A DNA stretch of 64,000 bases from Nemophila menziesii. Lineage: Eukaryota > Streptophyta > Magnoliopsida > Boraginales > Hydrophyllaceae. Of this stretch, positions 36,234-48,017 are shown piece by piece. The stretch is taken from assembly GCA_029959085.1 (NCBI GenBank), contig JARWIR010000008.1:20260001-20324000 (forward strand), in the 5' to 3' direction. Each line of letters opens with the position of its first letter. The first letter of the stretch is position 1. The position numbers and the translations under genes were made by a program. The notes beneath the pieces were generated by a model. That model was not told where the DNA came from, made no database searches, and saw only the letters and a list, made by a program, of their open reading frames with translations.

Positions 36234-38318
36234 GGTAGGAGGAAGGGCAAAAAGAATACATATGGTCAAGTACTAGTATCAAATGTCGACAATGTAGCAA
36301 TATTATAAGATTAACATCTTCTGTATTCGTCGGTGTGAAAGAAAAGCTCAGCGTATTCATAACGAACAAAAGGATGCTGCATACTTGATAAAACTTTAAT
36401 CGCATGATAAAAAATTAGAAGGCAGGATAATATCATACGGTTGAAATTATTGTGATGTAGCAAGTCATAAAAACATAATTTATGTGTTCATGCAACCCAC
36501 GGAACACCGACTAAAATTGCAAAACTTAAATAATATGCAAGATTTGGAATCAACACTAATATAATTGCACCAAATTTCCCTATGATATACTAGAAAAGAT
36601 TAAATACAATTAAAGCATAACATAACTATAATATATGCATATGTTTACAGAATCCTATAAATACACTTATATGAGATAATTGAAACAGAACAACAAGACT
36701 AATTGTGATCATCAAAAAACTAGTGATCATATAGAAGTATAATAACATAAAAAACATAAACACACTAAATCAAAGCAAATTGATCATTCATGAATGGAAA
36801 GAGACAAACAGAATCATGAAAATCAAAAACAAAAACAAAAAATCAAAAAATATCAAGCAATATAAAAAAAACACAAAAAATTAGTAAACAAAATAGGAGA
36901 ATGATTAACAGTAAACAAAAAAAAAAACAAGACGAAATTCAAAAAAAAAACAGAGCAAAAAGGAAAAGTTAGAAGGTAGGATAACATCATATAGGTACAA
37001 TTATTATGTTAAATCAAGTCACAAATCATAATTTATTTGTTCACGCAACACAAAAAAATACAGACTGAAATGGCAAAACTTACATATATGCAAGAACTGG
37101 ATAAACAACTTTAATATAATTGCACCAAAGGTCCCTATGATATACGAGGAAAGTTACATCATGAAATAATTTAATAGTTGTAACTTTTACAGAATCTTCA
37201 TCTTAACAAAATGAACAGAATGAAATGAAAATGGAAATCAAACATATATGTAAGAACTGAATAAACAAAACAAAGATAATTGCTTTAAAGGTCCCTAAGA
37301 TATTGTTAAATTACTTAATCATTAAGTAACTGCAATTTTACGCGTTTTACAGAATCTTTATATATATGAGATAACTAGAACAGAATAATAACATAATTGC
37401 ACTAAAAGTCCCTAATATATATACATAAATTACTAAATCATGATATAAGTGTAATTTTATATTGTTTTACAGAATCTTCATCTATATGAGATAACTAGAA
37501 CAAAACAATAATGCTAATTTGTGATTATCATACAGATAGTGATCATATAGAAGTATAATAGCATAAAAAACACAATAAACACATTAAATCAAAGCAAATT
37601 GCTTTTATACTCCATGAAATGTATAAAAAAACATAAGCATGAGAATCAAAAGAATAAAAATATACAGTAATATAAAAGAAAAACACATGAAAATCAGTAA
37701 ACAAGTTAGGAAATTGATTATGTGTAAGCAAAAAAAAAACACAAGCAAAATTCAAAAAAACAGAGCAAAATTTGAATGAATAATAAAGAGAACAAGTCGT
37801 ACCTGGTCCGATGTTGTTAATGATTCTAACACATGAGAAAATAAAACTGAACAAAAAGTTACTAAAAAAACTCAAGAATCGAACAAATCAGATAAAAAAA
37901 TATGATTAGGTTAAAGATACTAACCGTTCGTGTAGTATAGATGAATTAATGAGTCGAAATTCCGAAATTAAGCAGCTACTTAACATATAAGAAGATTTAA
38001 TTAAGAAATCACCACCGAAGACCGAAGATGAAGCTTTGTGTGTGTGTTAGATGTGCGTGTGTTTTGTGTGTGTATTAGGTGTGTATGTGGAGAGAGTTTG
38101 TTAAAACACTAACTCGTGCATATGTGAGGACATAAAACATATAAAAGGAAAAGAAAATAAATTAAAATAATTAAAAAAGAAGAGTATTTATAAGGGGCAA
38201 AATTGTAAGCTAAGTATGTCAAAATGCTTAATTGGAAATTAATTATTTAATCAATGATTAAGTAGGAAGCAATTTTTTTTAGGAATTGTAATTAATTAGA
38301 AATCATCCTAATATAAAA

Positions 38319-38459
38319 GTCTTAATATAATATTTATATTTATAATAGATAAGCAGGGCGAGTTACTCAAAACGTCCTCAACACATGTTTTTCAACCATG
38401 AAGGTCTAAATCAAGCAAATCACTAATATATCATTTAAAATCTTAATTAACAAGAGCCA
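38319..38459 (+). repeat. Family B internal region between two insertions
   Basis: Short AT-rich piece joining 33487 to the region after the fold-back element; matches about 55230-55270. Confidence 0.4.
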
Positions 38460-39465
38460 ATTAGAGATAAATGCCTATTAAAAAACTTATTTAAAAAAAG
38501 GTGCCTAGAATAAGATTTTTTATAGAAAAATGCCCCATCCCAAACTACCCTTATAATTAACAATTAATAAAAAGAAATTAGAAAAAAACAAAACAAAAAC
38601 TAATAAACACACGCGCGCGTCCGTGAAATTTTTTTAAAATCGTCATAACTAATTCTAAAAAAATCAAAAAAATAAAAAATTTATATATTTGGATAAAGCA
38701 AATTAATATTTAAGTCTATAATTTTTTTCAGAATTTTTTGAATTTTTGAATTTTTTGAATTTTTTAATTCGCAGAAACATGGAATTCCATGTTTTGATAT
38801 AAGAAATTTGTTTTCCGCAGACACGAAATTCACTGTTTAAAACATGGAATTCCATGTTTCTGCGAATTAAAAAATTAAAAAAAATCAAAAAAACCAAAAA
38901 ATTCAGAAAATTCCGAAAAAAATCATAGACGTAATTATTAATTTGATTTATCCAAATATGATTTTTTTCGATTTTTCTGATTTTTTTTTAATTAGTTATG
39001 GCGATTTTAAAAAAATTTCACGGACGCGCGCGTGTGATGAAATTAGTAGTAGGTGGTGGTGGTGGTGGTGGTGGTGGTGGTGGTGGAGGTGGTGGTGATG
39101 GTTGTGGTGGCTGTAGTGGTGGTGGGTGGTGGTTGTGATGGTGGAGGCGGTGATGGTTGTGGTGGTGGTGGTGGTGGTTGTGATGGTGGAGGCGGTGATG
39201 GTTGTGGTGGTGGTGGTGGTGGTGGTGGTGGTGGTGGTGGTGGTGGTGGTGGAAATACCCTATTATTTGTTTAAGATTTAAAAATAAATATTGTATTAAA
39301 AATAAAATAATATATTTAATAATAAGGATAGTATAGGTATAAAAAATATAAAGGGGATGTTTTCTATAAATAATTGTTCTATTAGGCATTTATCTCTAAA
39401 TAAGAAAATTAGAGGCTTAAAAAAATTAAAGGCATCATTAAGGAGGCATTTATCTCTAATTACCC
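38460..39465. mobile_element. Fold-back element with long hairpin
   Basis: The outer ends are inverted: AATTAGAGATAAATGCCT at the left and AGGCATTTATCTCTAATT at the right. Inside, 38608-39036 is an almost complete inverted repeat (CACGCGCGCGTCCGTGAAAT against its complement), with its centre containing the palindrome AACATGGAATTCCATGTT twice. A GGT-type microsatellite follows. Non-coding. Confidence 0.7.
39051..39250. repeat. GGT/GTGGTG microsatellite
   Basis: About 200 bp of GGT-rich repeats. The poly-His and poly-Gly/Val ORFs here are translations of the repeat. Confidence 0.95.
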
Positions 39466-39951
39466 CAATTAAGAATTAAATATTTTATAATTAAAAAATA
39501 TTTCCACGTAACACATTAATACACGAGCCTTATTTAACAAAAAATATCATATAAAATAAAAAAATCATAACTAATTTTTTAATAATATTTCTAATTTCAT
39601 CGAGAAGAATCAAATCATTTTAATAAACAACAAATCCATCAAAATTATTAAGGATTGAATTCATATCGAACCACCAATTATTAGAAATTAGTAAGTGTAA
39701 TAAAAATGTGTTGACGATACAAAAAACTATGGAATATCCGAATAAAAAATTATGGGTTCACAAACATATCGATGGTTTGTACGTGTAATAACACTGCGGT
39801 GTTTATATATCATTCATTGGTTGTTCGAAAAACTTTCCACATAAACATACATAATAGTTGGTTGATGGAGTAATTTCAGTGGAGTGGTTACATAATATCA
39901 AGGGGGGGGGGGGGGGGGGGGGGGGGGTTTAGAGTAATATTGTTGAGTGGT
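39466..39951 (+). repeat. Family B internal region 3' end
   Basis: Matches 55670-56143 (ATTTCATCGAGAAGAATC, ACAAACATATCGAT and others). Ends with a G26 homopolymer (39902-39927) about 25 bp before the LTR, where the other copy has only TGGGGTTTT. This may be the polypurine region. Confidence 0.65.
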
Positions 39952-41465
39952 TGATATCTCGTGTTTTATAATATATTTATAAGGTAACAAGACATCATTT
40001 TATGGGTTTTTTTGAACTTATTTGAGGGATTATTCCCTATTTTTTGACATATTGTGATTGTCTTTTATCCAAATATTTCATTACTTTTGGAGCTTTTGTG
40101 TGTTAATTGTGTGTTATGTGTATAGCTCATAGGTACTTGGATGATACACAACCCCGATATAATGAGGAGAAGTCAAAAAGTCGGTGTGACCTCCTAGTCA
40201 AGGCGTGAAAGGATAAAAAATTCATTTTAGAAGGTCGAGAGAAATTACCGAGAAAATTTTGATGTCAACTTGATAGAGTCACCAAACACATTCGGGGAAG
40301 ATTCTGAGAAAACCCCTGGAGGTCAAGATAGCACTTCGAGTCGGGAACGCGTGAAAGATGACGGTTCATAATTTAGAGTTAAGATGATGAAGTTATGATA
40401 TTGCTTCTACGAAGGCTCAAACCAATCCATATTCATTGAAAACGCGTTTGGGTCAACTCTGACCATCCAAATAGGTCCCACACTTCCCGAAAACGCTTTC
40501 CACACTTAATATATTAGTCTTTTGAATCAAAATAAGAGTTATACCATTTTGGGAGAGCTTCACACGCTTGGAGAAGAAGAACAACAAGAGTTTCCACCAT
40601 TCCACCTCATTCCATCATCTCATATCATCAATTTTTAGTGTAAACCTTCATACTTTTCTATTGTAATCTTTATTATGACTATTTTATTCAATTGAGTATT
40701 TTAGCATGAACTAAACTATTATTAGCCCGAGAAACGCTTAATGTATGAACCCAAGTCTTCTGATTATGATATATAATTGTGTTTTGGGATTATTACATTA
40801 AAATAAATTGAATATTCTACATTGGATATATACTTGCATTGAATTTTCAACTCTTACCTTGGCAAGTATTGGTTGAAGTATTTTGATTATCACCCGGGAG
40901 GGGGATCAAAATATGAAAATAGTACATAGATGTTTGGATCCGTTTGTGAACCGTGAGATCTTTACTAACCAGATAGTCAGTTGGGTTAGTGCCTATTCAT
41001 TCAAAAGTTGTTTTAAGGCCACTCAATAGAGGTCTCTAGAATCCTAGGGCAGCGCTTTATCTACCCGGGAGGGATTTAGGGGAAATATTGAATCCCGACT
41101 ATTTTCAAAAAGCCAATTCGCCCTTATGTCAATAAACGTGTACATTCGGAGTTAGTGGAGATCACTAGCGATTCTCAAGTTATACATTCATCTCATATCT
41201 TTTATATAATTTCACTTTAGTCCTTATTTCTCTTGTCTTAGTAGTTAAATTAAATATTTGCACTTGACTCCTTCATTTGAAAATCAAACCAAACATTTTA
41301 CTCTATGTTTTTGTAACTCAAACCCCAATTCACTTTATAAAACACAAAGAATTAACCGCATAGTACTTGTGTAGACCAATACAATATACTTATTCTTTAT
41401 TACTTAGGACGACTCGTACACTTGCGAGGAGTATCCTGCGTCCCTGTGTGTTGGTTTTTATATCA
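39952..41465 (+). repeat. Family B LTR, complete
   Basis: TGATATCTCGTG at 39952 to TTTTTATATCA at 41465, 1514 bp. Relatives: 56144-59048 (+, interrupted) and 24559-26055 (-). It begins with the fold-back TGATATCTC...AGACATCA. After it comes CGCATTTGGAGCCACC, a possible primer-binding site resembling those after the Athila LTRs. Confidence 0.75.
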
Positions 41466-42059
41466 CGCATTTGGAGCCACCAGTTGTTAACTAGTCGTGT
41501 GATGACGATGTATATTCAACACAAAATTCAACAAAATGCGTAATCCAAATGAAACTACTTAAAAAAACTTACAGATATATAGAAACAAACAACAATCACA
41601 ACAATGATAACAAAATATATATTCGAGCCATTAACATTGAATAAAATGCATACTTCTGCAAAAACCAACTCCTACGAATAAAAAAAACTTCAAAAATATG
41701 ATAATATGAATTATTTGACTTCTATGTGAATTTTTGAATTAGAAATATGCACTTTTAATATTAGTATTTTCGGTATATGGAAGATAGAGAGGTTATTTTC
41801 ATAATAACCCAGATATAAAACCAATCACCCATATAAATATTGTTATATAAATATTGATAAGATACATTTTGATAACGTAATAAATTTGACAACACATCAT
41901 ATATTTCTGAAAATAAGTACATATAAGGTAAACAATGAATTATTTGGACTCCTTAGGTGGAGAAATAAAACATGGATTGGTTAGAGATGTTAAGTACGAT
42001 AAAATAATGTTTTAATAAAATTACTCATACAAAAATATTAAATAATAGAATTGTTAATC
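41466..42059 (+). other. Leader after family B LTR, no gene
   Basis: AT-rich. Starts with the primer-site-like sequence; otherwise nothing recognised. Confidence 0.4.
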
Positions 42060-42720
42060 ATTAATTTTTTCTTCTTTTCTAACAGGGGATATATCTTTTT
42101 TTTCTTTTCTGGTTAGGGGTGGGTGCAAACAAAATCCAGTTTCTTTCTTTTCAGCAAGGGACACAGGGGTGGGGTGGGGGTATGGGTGTAAAAAAATACC
42201 TAGATTTTTTCTTTTCAGTAGGTGCAAATAGAAATCATATTTTTTTCTTTTCTGCAGGGGCACAGGATAGATGTAGGGGCAAAAAAAATTCATAATTTTT
42301 CCTTTTCAGCAGGGGCGGAAGAATGTCTAGGGTTTGGATGGGTAGGGGAAAAACCTTTTCTTTTGAAAATATTTTTTCAACGGGGTTTAAAAAATCTTCT
42401 TTTTTCTTTTCCAGAAGAGAGGGGGGGAGGAGGCGCCGCAGGGGTGGGAGAGTTCGAAGGGGAGATATTTTTTCTTTTCGGGACACGCCACATGGTCAGG
42501 GTAATGGTTGGTGTTGGGTGCTGGTGAGGGTGTAATTTTTTTTCTTTTTTCTAACAGGGGGAGGATAACTTTTTTTTTCCTCAGATTTTTTTTCTTCTCC
42601 ACCATGGGATGGGACGGTAAAAAAAATTCCAGCAGGGATCAGGGTTTAATTTTTTTCTTTTCCATTAGCAGGGATGAGGTCAATTTTTTTACAGCATGGG
42701 ACGCTATAGGTAAAAAATTG
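42060..42720 (+). repeat. Array of polypyrimidine-CAG motifs
   Basis: About ten irregularly spaced copies of TTTTTTCTTTTCAGCAGGGG-like units (for example near 42069, 42140, 42206, 42240, 42296, 42400, 42538 and 42650), separated by G-rich 20-60 bp. Each resembles a plant 3' splice site. The same array is at 59049-59530. The many Phe/Gly-rich ORFs are by-products. Confidence 0.65.
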
Positions 42721-43796
42721 GGTCTTGCAAGCTCTCCTATGTAACAAAAATCCTATCTTAGTCTTAGAATGGAGACTAGACAAATCCTATCTCAATCTTA
42801 CAATGGAGATGGGATAAATCTCATCTAAGTGTTGGTGGGACAAATCTCATCACAGACACAATTTATAAAATAGAATTAGTTTCTTAGTTATTGTGGATTA
42901 AATCTCACAATCTGTGCATCATATTTTAAGAAATTATAGATGAAAAACTCTTATTATCAGTTATTAGGAGTTTCTAAAAAACGTTTCTTTTCTTATTATT
43001 TATGAACTCTTAAAATCTTTAATGGGATAAATCCATCACCACCTTAAAATTTTATATATTCTTTTATATAACAGTTATATAATTTTTTTTGATATATATA
43101 ATTGCACACAATATCCCTATATTATGTAAAAATTGCACTTGAAGTATGTATAATGGAAACTCTATATATTCTTCTAACTTAGATTCTCAAGAAATACATG
43201 ATCCATGTCACAAATTTTGGGATGGTGGTGACGAAAAGTGAATGATGGTAGTGGTGGTGGTGGTGGTGGTAGTTGTGTAGGAAGGGACAAAAAGAGAATA
43301 ATGGTGGTGATGGTGGTAGTGGTGGTAGTGGTGTAGGAAGACACGATAATGGTATTCAGAAAAAAAAAAAGAATATGATAATTATAATTTAAAAGATAAA
43401 ATATAATGAATTTGTCACATCACGGTTTCAATAGATGTAGCCCCAACTCACTGCTAAAAAGGAAAAAGTTTGATTCCTACGCCCATCTCTCCCCGATGCC
43501 CCATTATTGGGAAAAAAAGTCACACGTTTTGTACTTTTTTTTAACTAGAAAAGAAAAAAATCTTGAATAATAAAATAAAATTATATTACCCAAACATCTA
43601 TTCTATCCCTCTCCTAGATCCCTGATAGAAAAAATATTATTTAATATATTTTTTTTACATGAAAGAGATACTTTGAACTCAGAGTCATTGATTCGGTACG
43701 ATTGCCCCACTAGATTGGATAATGAAGGTCTTGGCCAAATTATTTAATTATTTTTGTAATTCTAATTAATCAATAATGTAATTATTATTTAATAAT
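42721..43796 (+). repeat. Family B internal region, copy B
   Basis: Collinear with 59531-60330 and 29440-29850/31340-31700. Includes a GGT/GAT microsatellite-like part (43240-43340). No gene. Confidence 0.6.
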
Positions 43797-45163
43797 GGGT
43801 CAATTACCCAAGGAGACTTGAGAAAATCAATGTGCCACTTAGGAGCTAGTCAATTCCTCTCTCCTTCTTAGAGGCCAATAAAATGTCCAATGTCATAACT
43901 ACCCATCTAATGCATATAAGACAAAAAAAATAGATTATTTCTCTCTCCTCCACTACCATTACTCTCTCTCCTCCATTACCATTAATCTCTCTCCTCCTTT
44001 ATCATTTTTTCTCTCTCCTCTTTCATTAATTATCAAATATTTTCCAGCTCCGACCACAACCACCGATCACCGCCGGCCACCGCCGGAAAAAGTTCTGACC
44101 GTGGAAAAAAGTTCTGAGTCTGGAAAATAGTTCTAAGTCTGGAAAAAAGTTCTGAGTCTAAGTGCAAAAGTTCTGAGTCTAAGTGCAAAAGTTCTGAGTC
44201 TGAGTGCAAAAGTTCTGAGTCTGAGTGCAAAAGTTCTGAGTCTGAGTGAAAAGGTTCTGAGTCTGAGTGCAAAAGTTCCATTAACGCCAGATTTTTTATC
44301 GCCAACAGTGTTGAGCGCAAAAGTTCTGAGTCTGAGTGCAAAAGTTCTGAGTCTGAGTGCAAAAGTTCTGAGTCTGAGTGCAAAAGTTCCATTAACGCCA
44401 GATTTTTAATCGCCAACAGTGTTGAGCGCAAAAGTTCTGAGCGCAAAAGTTCTGAGCGCAAAAGACCAAAAAAATAAACAGAAACACGAAGCAAGAACAA
44501 ATCTGCTACATAAACTTGCTGAGCATCTCGAATCTTTCCAAAAGATTTCATTATTTCAGAAATAGTCATCTCTTGTGATTATAGGGTTTGAGGAAAATTG
44601 AAAAAGCCAAAATCAAATTAAAAAGAAAAACCCCAAAGTCATATACTTCAACTGCCGATGCTCAGCAGCTCGCCTGAGCTTCGCCACCCCTCCGCGCCAC
44701 TACGAACCGCCGGCGACAGCCACCTGCAACAATCCCTCCAAGGCGAACTGCTTCTCCTCAAACAAAAACTATAGCAAATCTCACAAACTATTCGCCGGAG
44801 AAGCTCCGATCTGGTCTTCTTCCGCCATTGCTGTGAAGATCTTGCCATTGATGGAATCACAGCAGCTATCGGAATGCTCAGATCTGGAAGCAAGCCACCG
44901 GAATGAAGAGAAGAGAGTAAAGCTCCATTTTTGGAGAAGCAGGTCGAGGGAGAAAAAGAGAATGCTGAGAGTGTTTTTTAGGTTTTTATTTGATTAATTT
45001 TAGTATATATAGGTAAATGAAAAACAAAAAGGGGTAAGAAGGTAATTAGATTTTTGGCTTATAGTGTTAAAATTAGTTTGTGGCCTTTAGTAAGAAGAGC
45101 CAAAAGAGACGGTCTTGTTAGGTCACGGTGTAGTGATTTCAAGACTCTTTAGGTAATAATCTC
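43797..45163. mobile_element. MULE-like element with minisatellite and GC-rich core
   Basis: The two 80-bp ends are imperfect inverted repeats: TCAATTACCCAAGGAGACTT on the left against TTATTACCTAAAGAGTCTTG (complement of the right end), both reaching a CTTCTTAGAGGCC / CTTCTTACTAAAGGCC box. The core 44640-44900 is GC-rich with minus-strand coding texture. The right 200 bp recur at 49200-49404. No clean TSD found. Confidence 0.6.
44094..44466. repeat. 21-bp minisatellite
   Basis: Repeats of AGTTCTGAGTCTGAGTGCAAA, with a larger unit containing CCATTAACGCCAGATTTTT duplicated (44271 and 44383). The minus ORF of LLHSDSE repeats follows from the 21-bp (7-codon) period. Confidence 0.9.
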
Positions 45164-45409
45164 TTTAAAATAATTGATTGCTAATTTTTTATTTTTATAA
45201 TTATATTTGACTGAAATATCAATTTAATATTATTATTTTATTCAAATAAAAAATTGTCACGTATAAAATCTTTAATACCCATAGACATGAAGTGACTTTA
45301 ATATTTATACAATCCATTATCCATACATAGTTATTATTACTCGTATATATTCTTCATTTTTAACAAATAACACGAATACATTTTTTAATTTTAATCATAT
45401 TTTTATTAA

Positions 45410-45591
45410 GAGTAGTGTTGGATATTACCCCAAATTGCATCGCCTTTATATTGCTCCTTATGTGGACCATATTATAAAAGAGAGAGAAAATAATAAATAA
45501 AGAAAAATAAATTACAGGATTGGTCCATTTAAAATCCACATAGGAAGCAATATAAAAGCGATGCAATTTAAGGTGATATCTAGCATTACTC
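45410..45591. mobile_element. Mutator-type MITE 3
   Basis: 182 bp with the same outer 8 bp as MITEs 1 and 2 (GAGTA(A/G)TG...CATTACTC). Perfect 9-bp TSD TTTTATTAA (45401-45409 and 45592-45600). The subterminal sequence differs (TTGCATCGCCTTTATATTGC), so it is a second subfamily. Confidence 0.88.
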
Positions 45592-46464
45592 TTTTATTAA
45601 GTACTTCAGTTAATCTTTCCTTATAAAATCATATAAAATATAAGAGAGCAGACGACAAGATAGGCAGATTTTTTCAGAAATTATTATCACATTACTATAC
45701 TATTTTAAATTCCGCTATATAATTTTATATAATTTTATATAATAGTATATAAGTTATAATAATTTGTAATTACAACAATTGAACTATTTTCATCTTAAAA
45801 TTTGTCTAACAACACTATAATAAATATAAAAATACTAAAATTTGAATTATAATATCAGGTCAAGAATTTTCGAGAGTAAGAAAAATAAAATAAAAAAGCC
45901 TAGTGGTTATGTTTGCCATTAATCAGCACCTAAGCGGGCTAAACACCTCTTCCACAATGATTAAGGCGCTAGGAAAAAACGTCTAACATTTTTATCAGAC
46001 ATTTTATCAGAAGTAGGCGGATGAGGGGAGTTGACACTTAATTCTAAACGACAATTTTTTCTAATGCATAGCTGTTTTGAACAAATTTTGGAATGAAAAA
46101 AAGGTTACGAACGCAGAAGTTTTATAGTTTAAAGTGATAAGATAAAAATTTGTCGATGGGGAATTCACATGAAAGGGGATGAAGGAAATATCCTGGGTTA
46201 AAATGAAGTGGTTGTGAAGATAAATTTGTAGTGTGAATTTAGTCACAAATTTTTAATCTATATTACATTTATAACTTATATATAATATAATAAAAACACC
46301 TTGTACAGTGTCACCTTCCTACTGATGAACACCAACATATCACTATTTGGCAAGCACATTGAGATGATGGAGTTTGATTTCATTAATTGCAAACTTTTCA
46401 GAACCAAAAAGAAAGAGAAAAGAAGCAAAACATATAATAGCATCTCATTCCTTACAAAGATTAA
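45592..46464. other. No gene seen; XRCC1 3' flank in upper part
   Basis: AT-rich. 46322-46464 is the 3' UTR side of XRCC1, recognised because it recurs at 29066-29200. 45895-46040 is GC-richer with paired TAGGCG/GCGCTAGG words, possibly a SINE-like scrap. Confidence 0.4.
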
Positions 46465-47848
46465 TTATGCATGTACAACATTTGAAGCTAAAGTAGCATA
46501 AGCATGATCAATTTCCTCTTCTGTCATCTCAATAGTTTCATCACTATCATATTCTTCATCACTTTTACCATTAATCTTTTTCCCATTCTTTTTACTTGAA
46601 TTACTTTCATAACTTTTCCTCTTTCCAGAAACTTTATCTCCTATTTTTTCATATTCCATCTCATAAATCTTCTTACACTCCATTGCTTGTTTACAAAGCT
46701 CCTTTTTTCCATCATTAAGTTTTAACAACTCCTCGACCACTTTAGGTACACATGCCCATTGCTCTGTTATTTGCAAGATATCCTACACCCAAGCCAACAA
46801 AATATAAACTATATGGTAAAGATGAAGGACCTATATTGCAATTAATTGATTATTACCTGCCCTTCCTCTAGAGAGTTTATGGTGTCCTGTAAACATGTTA
46901 AGATACCTTCAGCAGCTATTTTCTTTATCTCATCTGCCTCTGGCTATACAGATTAAAATCCACAACTTAATTATGCCAATAAATAAAAGGTATAAAGTAA
47001 AAATTCGGAAAATTTGACCATCCATAAAAACTAACATGCTCACCTTTTCATCTTGACTTTCCAACCATGATAGAGTTTTATTATAATCATCAATAGCCCA
47101 CTCTTTAACTTGTGAAGAAGGAAAATGATCTTTTAAGCCTTTAGAAGCTACACCCTATTTCATTATGTAATGCAGAAAATATTTAACAATAAGATATCAT
47201 AATATTTATATTATCACTGAAAAATATAATTACATATATCCAGCATAATAAATAAGAATTAGAGGTGAGATTTCGTAAAGAATTTAAAGACAAAAGGGAA
47301 GGACCTTGGATGAAGCAGAAATTGATGGCTTTGAGTGTGAGCCTTTCTCTACTTGTTTGATAGGTTTCTTCGATGTAGATGCTTTTTGATCTGCAAGCAT
47401 ATATGCTAAATTTAAATATATAATAAAAGAAACAACACATTAATGGATATAAACAGACCTTGATTAACTTCAATAGATACACTCTGCTTCTTCCATGGTT
47501 TACCCGCATGCATAAGATAAGGTTCAATCTCAACAAGCTTTTTCTCCATGTAACATTTTAAAATCCAATCCTACGTGAAAGAAACTCATTATTATTTACT
47601 ATCAATATAAAGGATTGTAGATGGTAGTAAATCATAAGTAAAAGAGTTTAGAAGTAAACCTTAGAAACAATAGTTCCACCATCAGAAGCAACTTGTCTAG
47701 ATTTAGGTGTATTAGAAAAAGCACAAATTAAAAGTGTGCAATTTGAATTCCAATCAGGTTTATATTCTGCTCCCATTTCTAATGCTTGAGATCTCAATGT
47801 AGCACGCTCTGGATTTACAAAACCTGACAGCACAAACACTACCCCTTC
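46465..47848 (-). CDS. XRCC1: DNA-repair scaffold protein XRCC1 (plant type), exons 2-7
   Basis: Six minus-strand exons: 47848-47660, 47570-47459, 47390-47305, 47154-47044, 46943-46857 and 46782-46465. All introns are GT-AG, phases match, and the 903 coding bases give 300 residues to a TAA. Exons 2-3 encode the single BRCT domain (VVFVLSGFVNPERATLRSQA, GAEYKPDWNSNCTLL, GGTIVSK, DWILKCY with the conserved Trp). The rest is a Lys-rich linker and helical C-terminus (KEWAIDDYNKTLSWLESQ; DETIEMTEEEIDHAYATLAS). This matches plant XRCC1, which acts in nuclear single-strand-break and base-excision repair. There is no start codon on this strand: exon 1 lies inverted at 48379-48567. The exon 2 acceptor is TATAG at 47849-47853. 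Confidence 0.9.
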
Positions 47849-48017
47849 CTATACAATGGCAAATCATAAAACATTTATTCAATTCCACGAAAAAAAATAC
47901 TCATGCTAAGAATTAGGTCTTTGTTGCAAAGTGTTGCACCATGCAATTCGAATTTAAACTGGAACTGAGGTTTTAATTAGTTTCTTCCGCAATCTAATCA
48001 TGTAATTCGAGCAAGCA
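47757..48017 (-). repeat. Inverted-repeat arm A (XRCC1 exon 2 start plus intron 1)
   Basis: 261 bp nearly identical to the reverse complement of 48744-49005. A few substitutions are visible, for example GGT/GAT in the FVLS(G/D)F codon, GATCTC/GGTCTC, and ATGTTTT/ACGTTTT. Homology stops at GCAAGCA (48011-48017) and inside exon 2 (47757). Confidence 0.92.

Larger units (their letters stand above)
33488..38309. mobile_element. MULE transposon remnant, 4.8 kb
   Basis: Flanked by a perfect 9-bp duplication AATATAAAA (33479-33487 and 38310-38318); family B sequence resumes exactly afterwards. The ends are imperfect inverted repeats (GGGACAATGCCGAGTTAATT against AGGATGATTTCTAATTAATT, with 16 of the first 23 positions equal). 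It contains a promoter-like left end, imperfect repeats of about 260 bp (34190-34750), repeated blocks at 36640-36780 and 37460-37600, and a transposase C-terminal zinc knuckle on the minus strand. The catalytic region is no longer recognisable. Confidence 0.8.

Noticed and set aside
37543..37875. 110-residue Phe-rich minus ORF in the MULE
   Set aside because: AT-rich low-complexity translation; repeats within the region explain it.
34190..38000. CRISPR-like spaced repeats
   Set aside because: Repeats are long, imperfect and eukaryotic transposon-derived; no uniform short repeats with unique spacers.
39018..39389. Histidine-rich protein ORF (-) and Gly/Val-rich ORF (+)
   Set aside because: Translations of the GGT microsatellite in the fold-back element.
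44033..44569. 178-residue repeat protein with LLHSDSE units
   Set aside because: Follows from a 21-bp minisatellite; no start context or conserved flank.
45895..46040. SINE
   Set aside because: Some GCGCTAGG/TAGGCG words but no A/B box pair, tail or target duplication.
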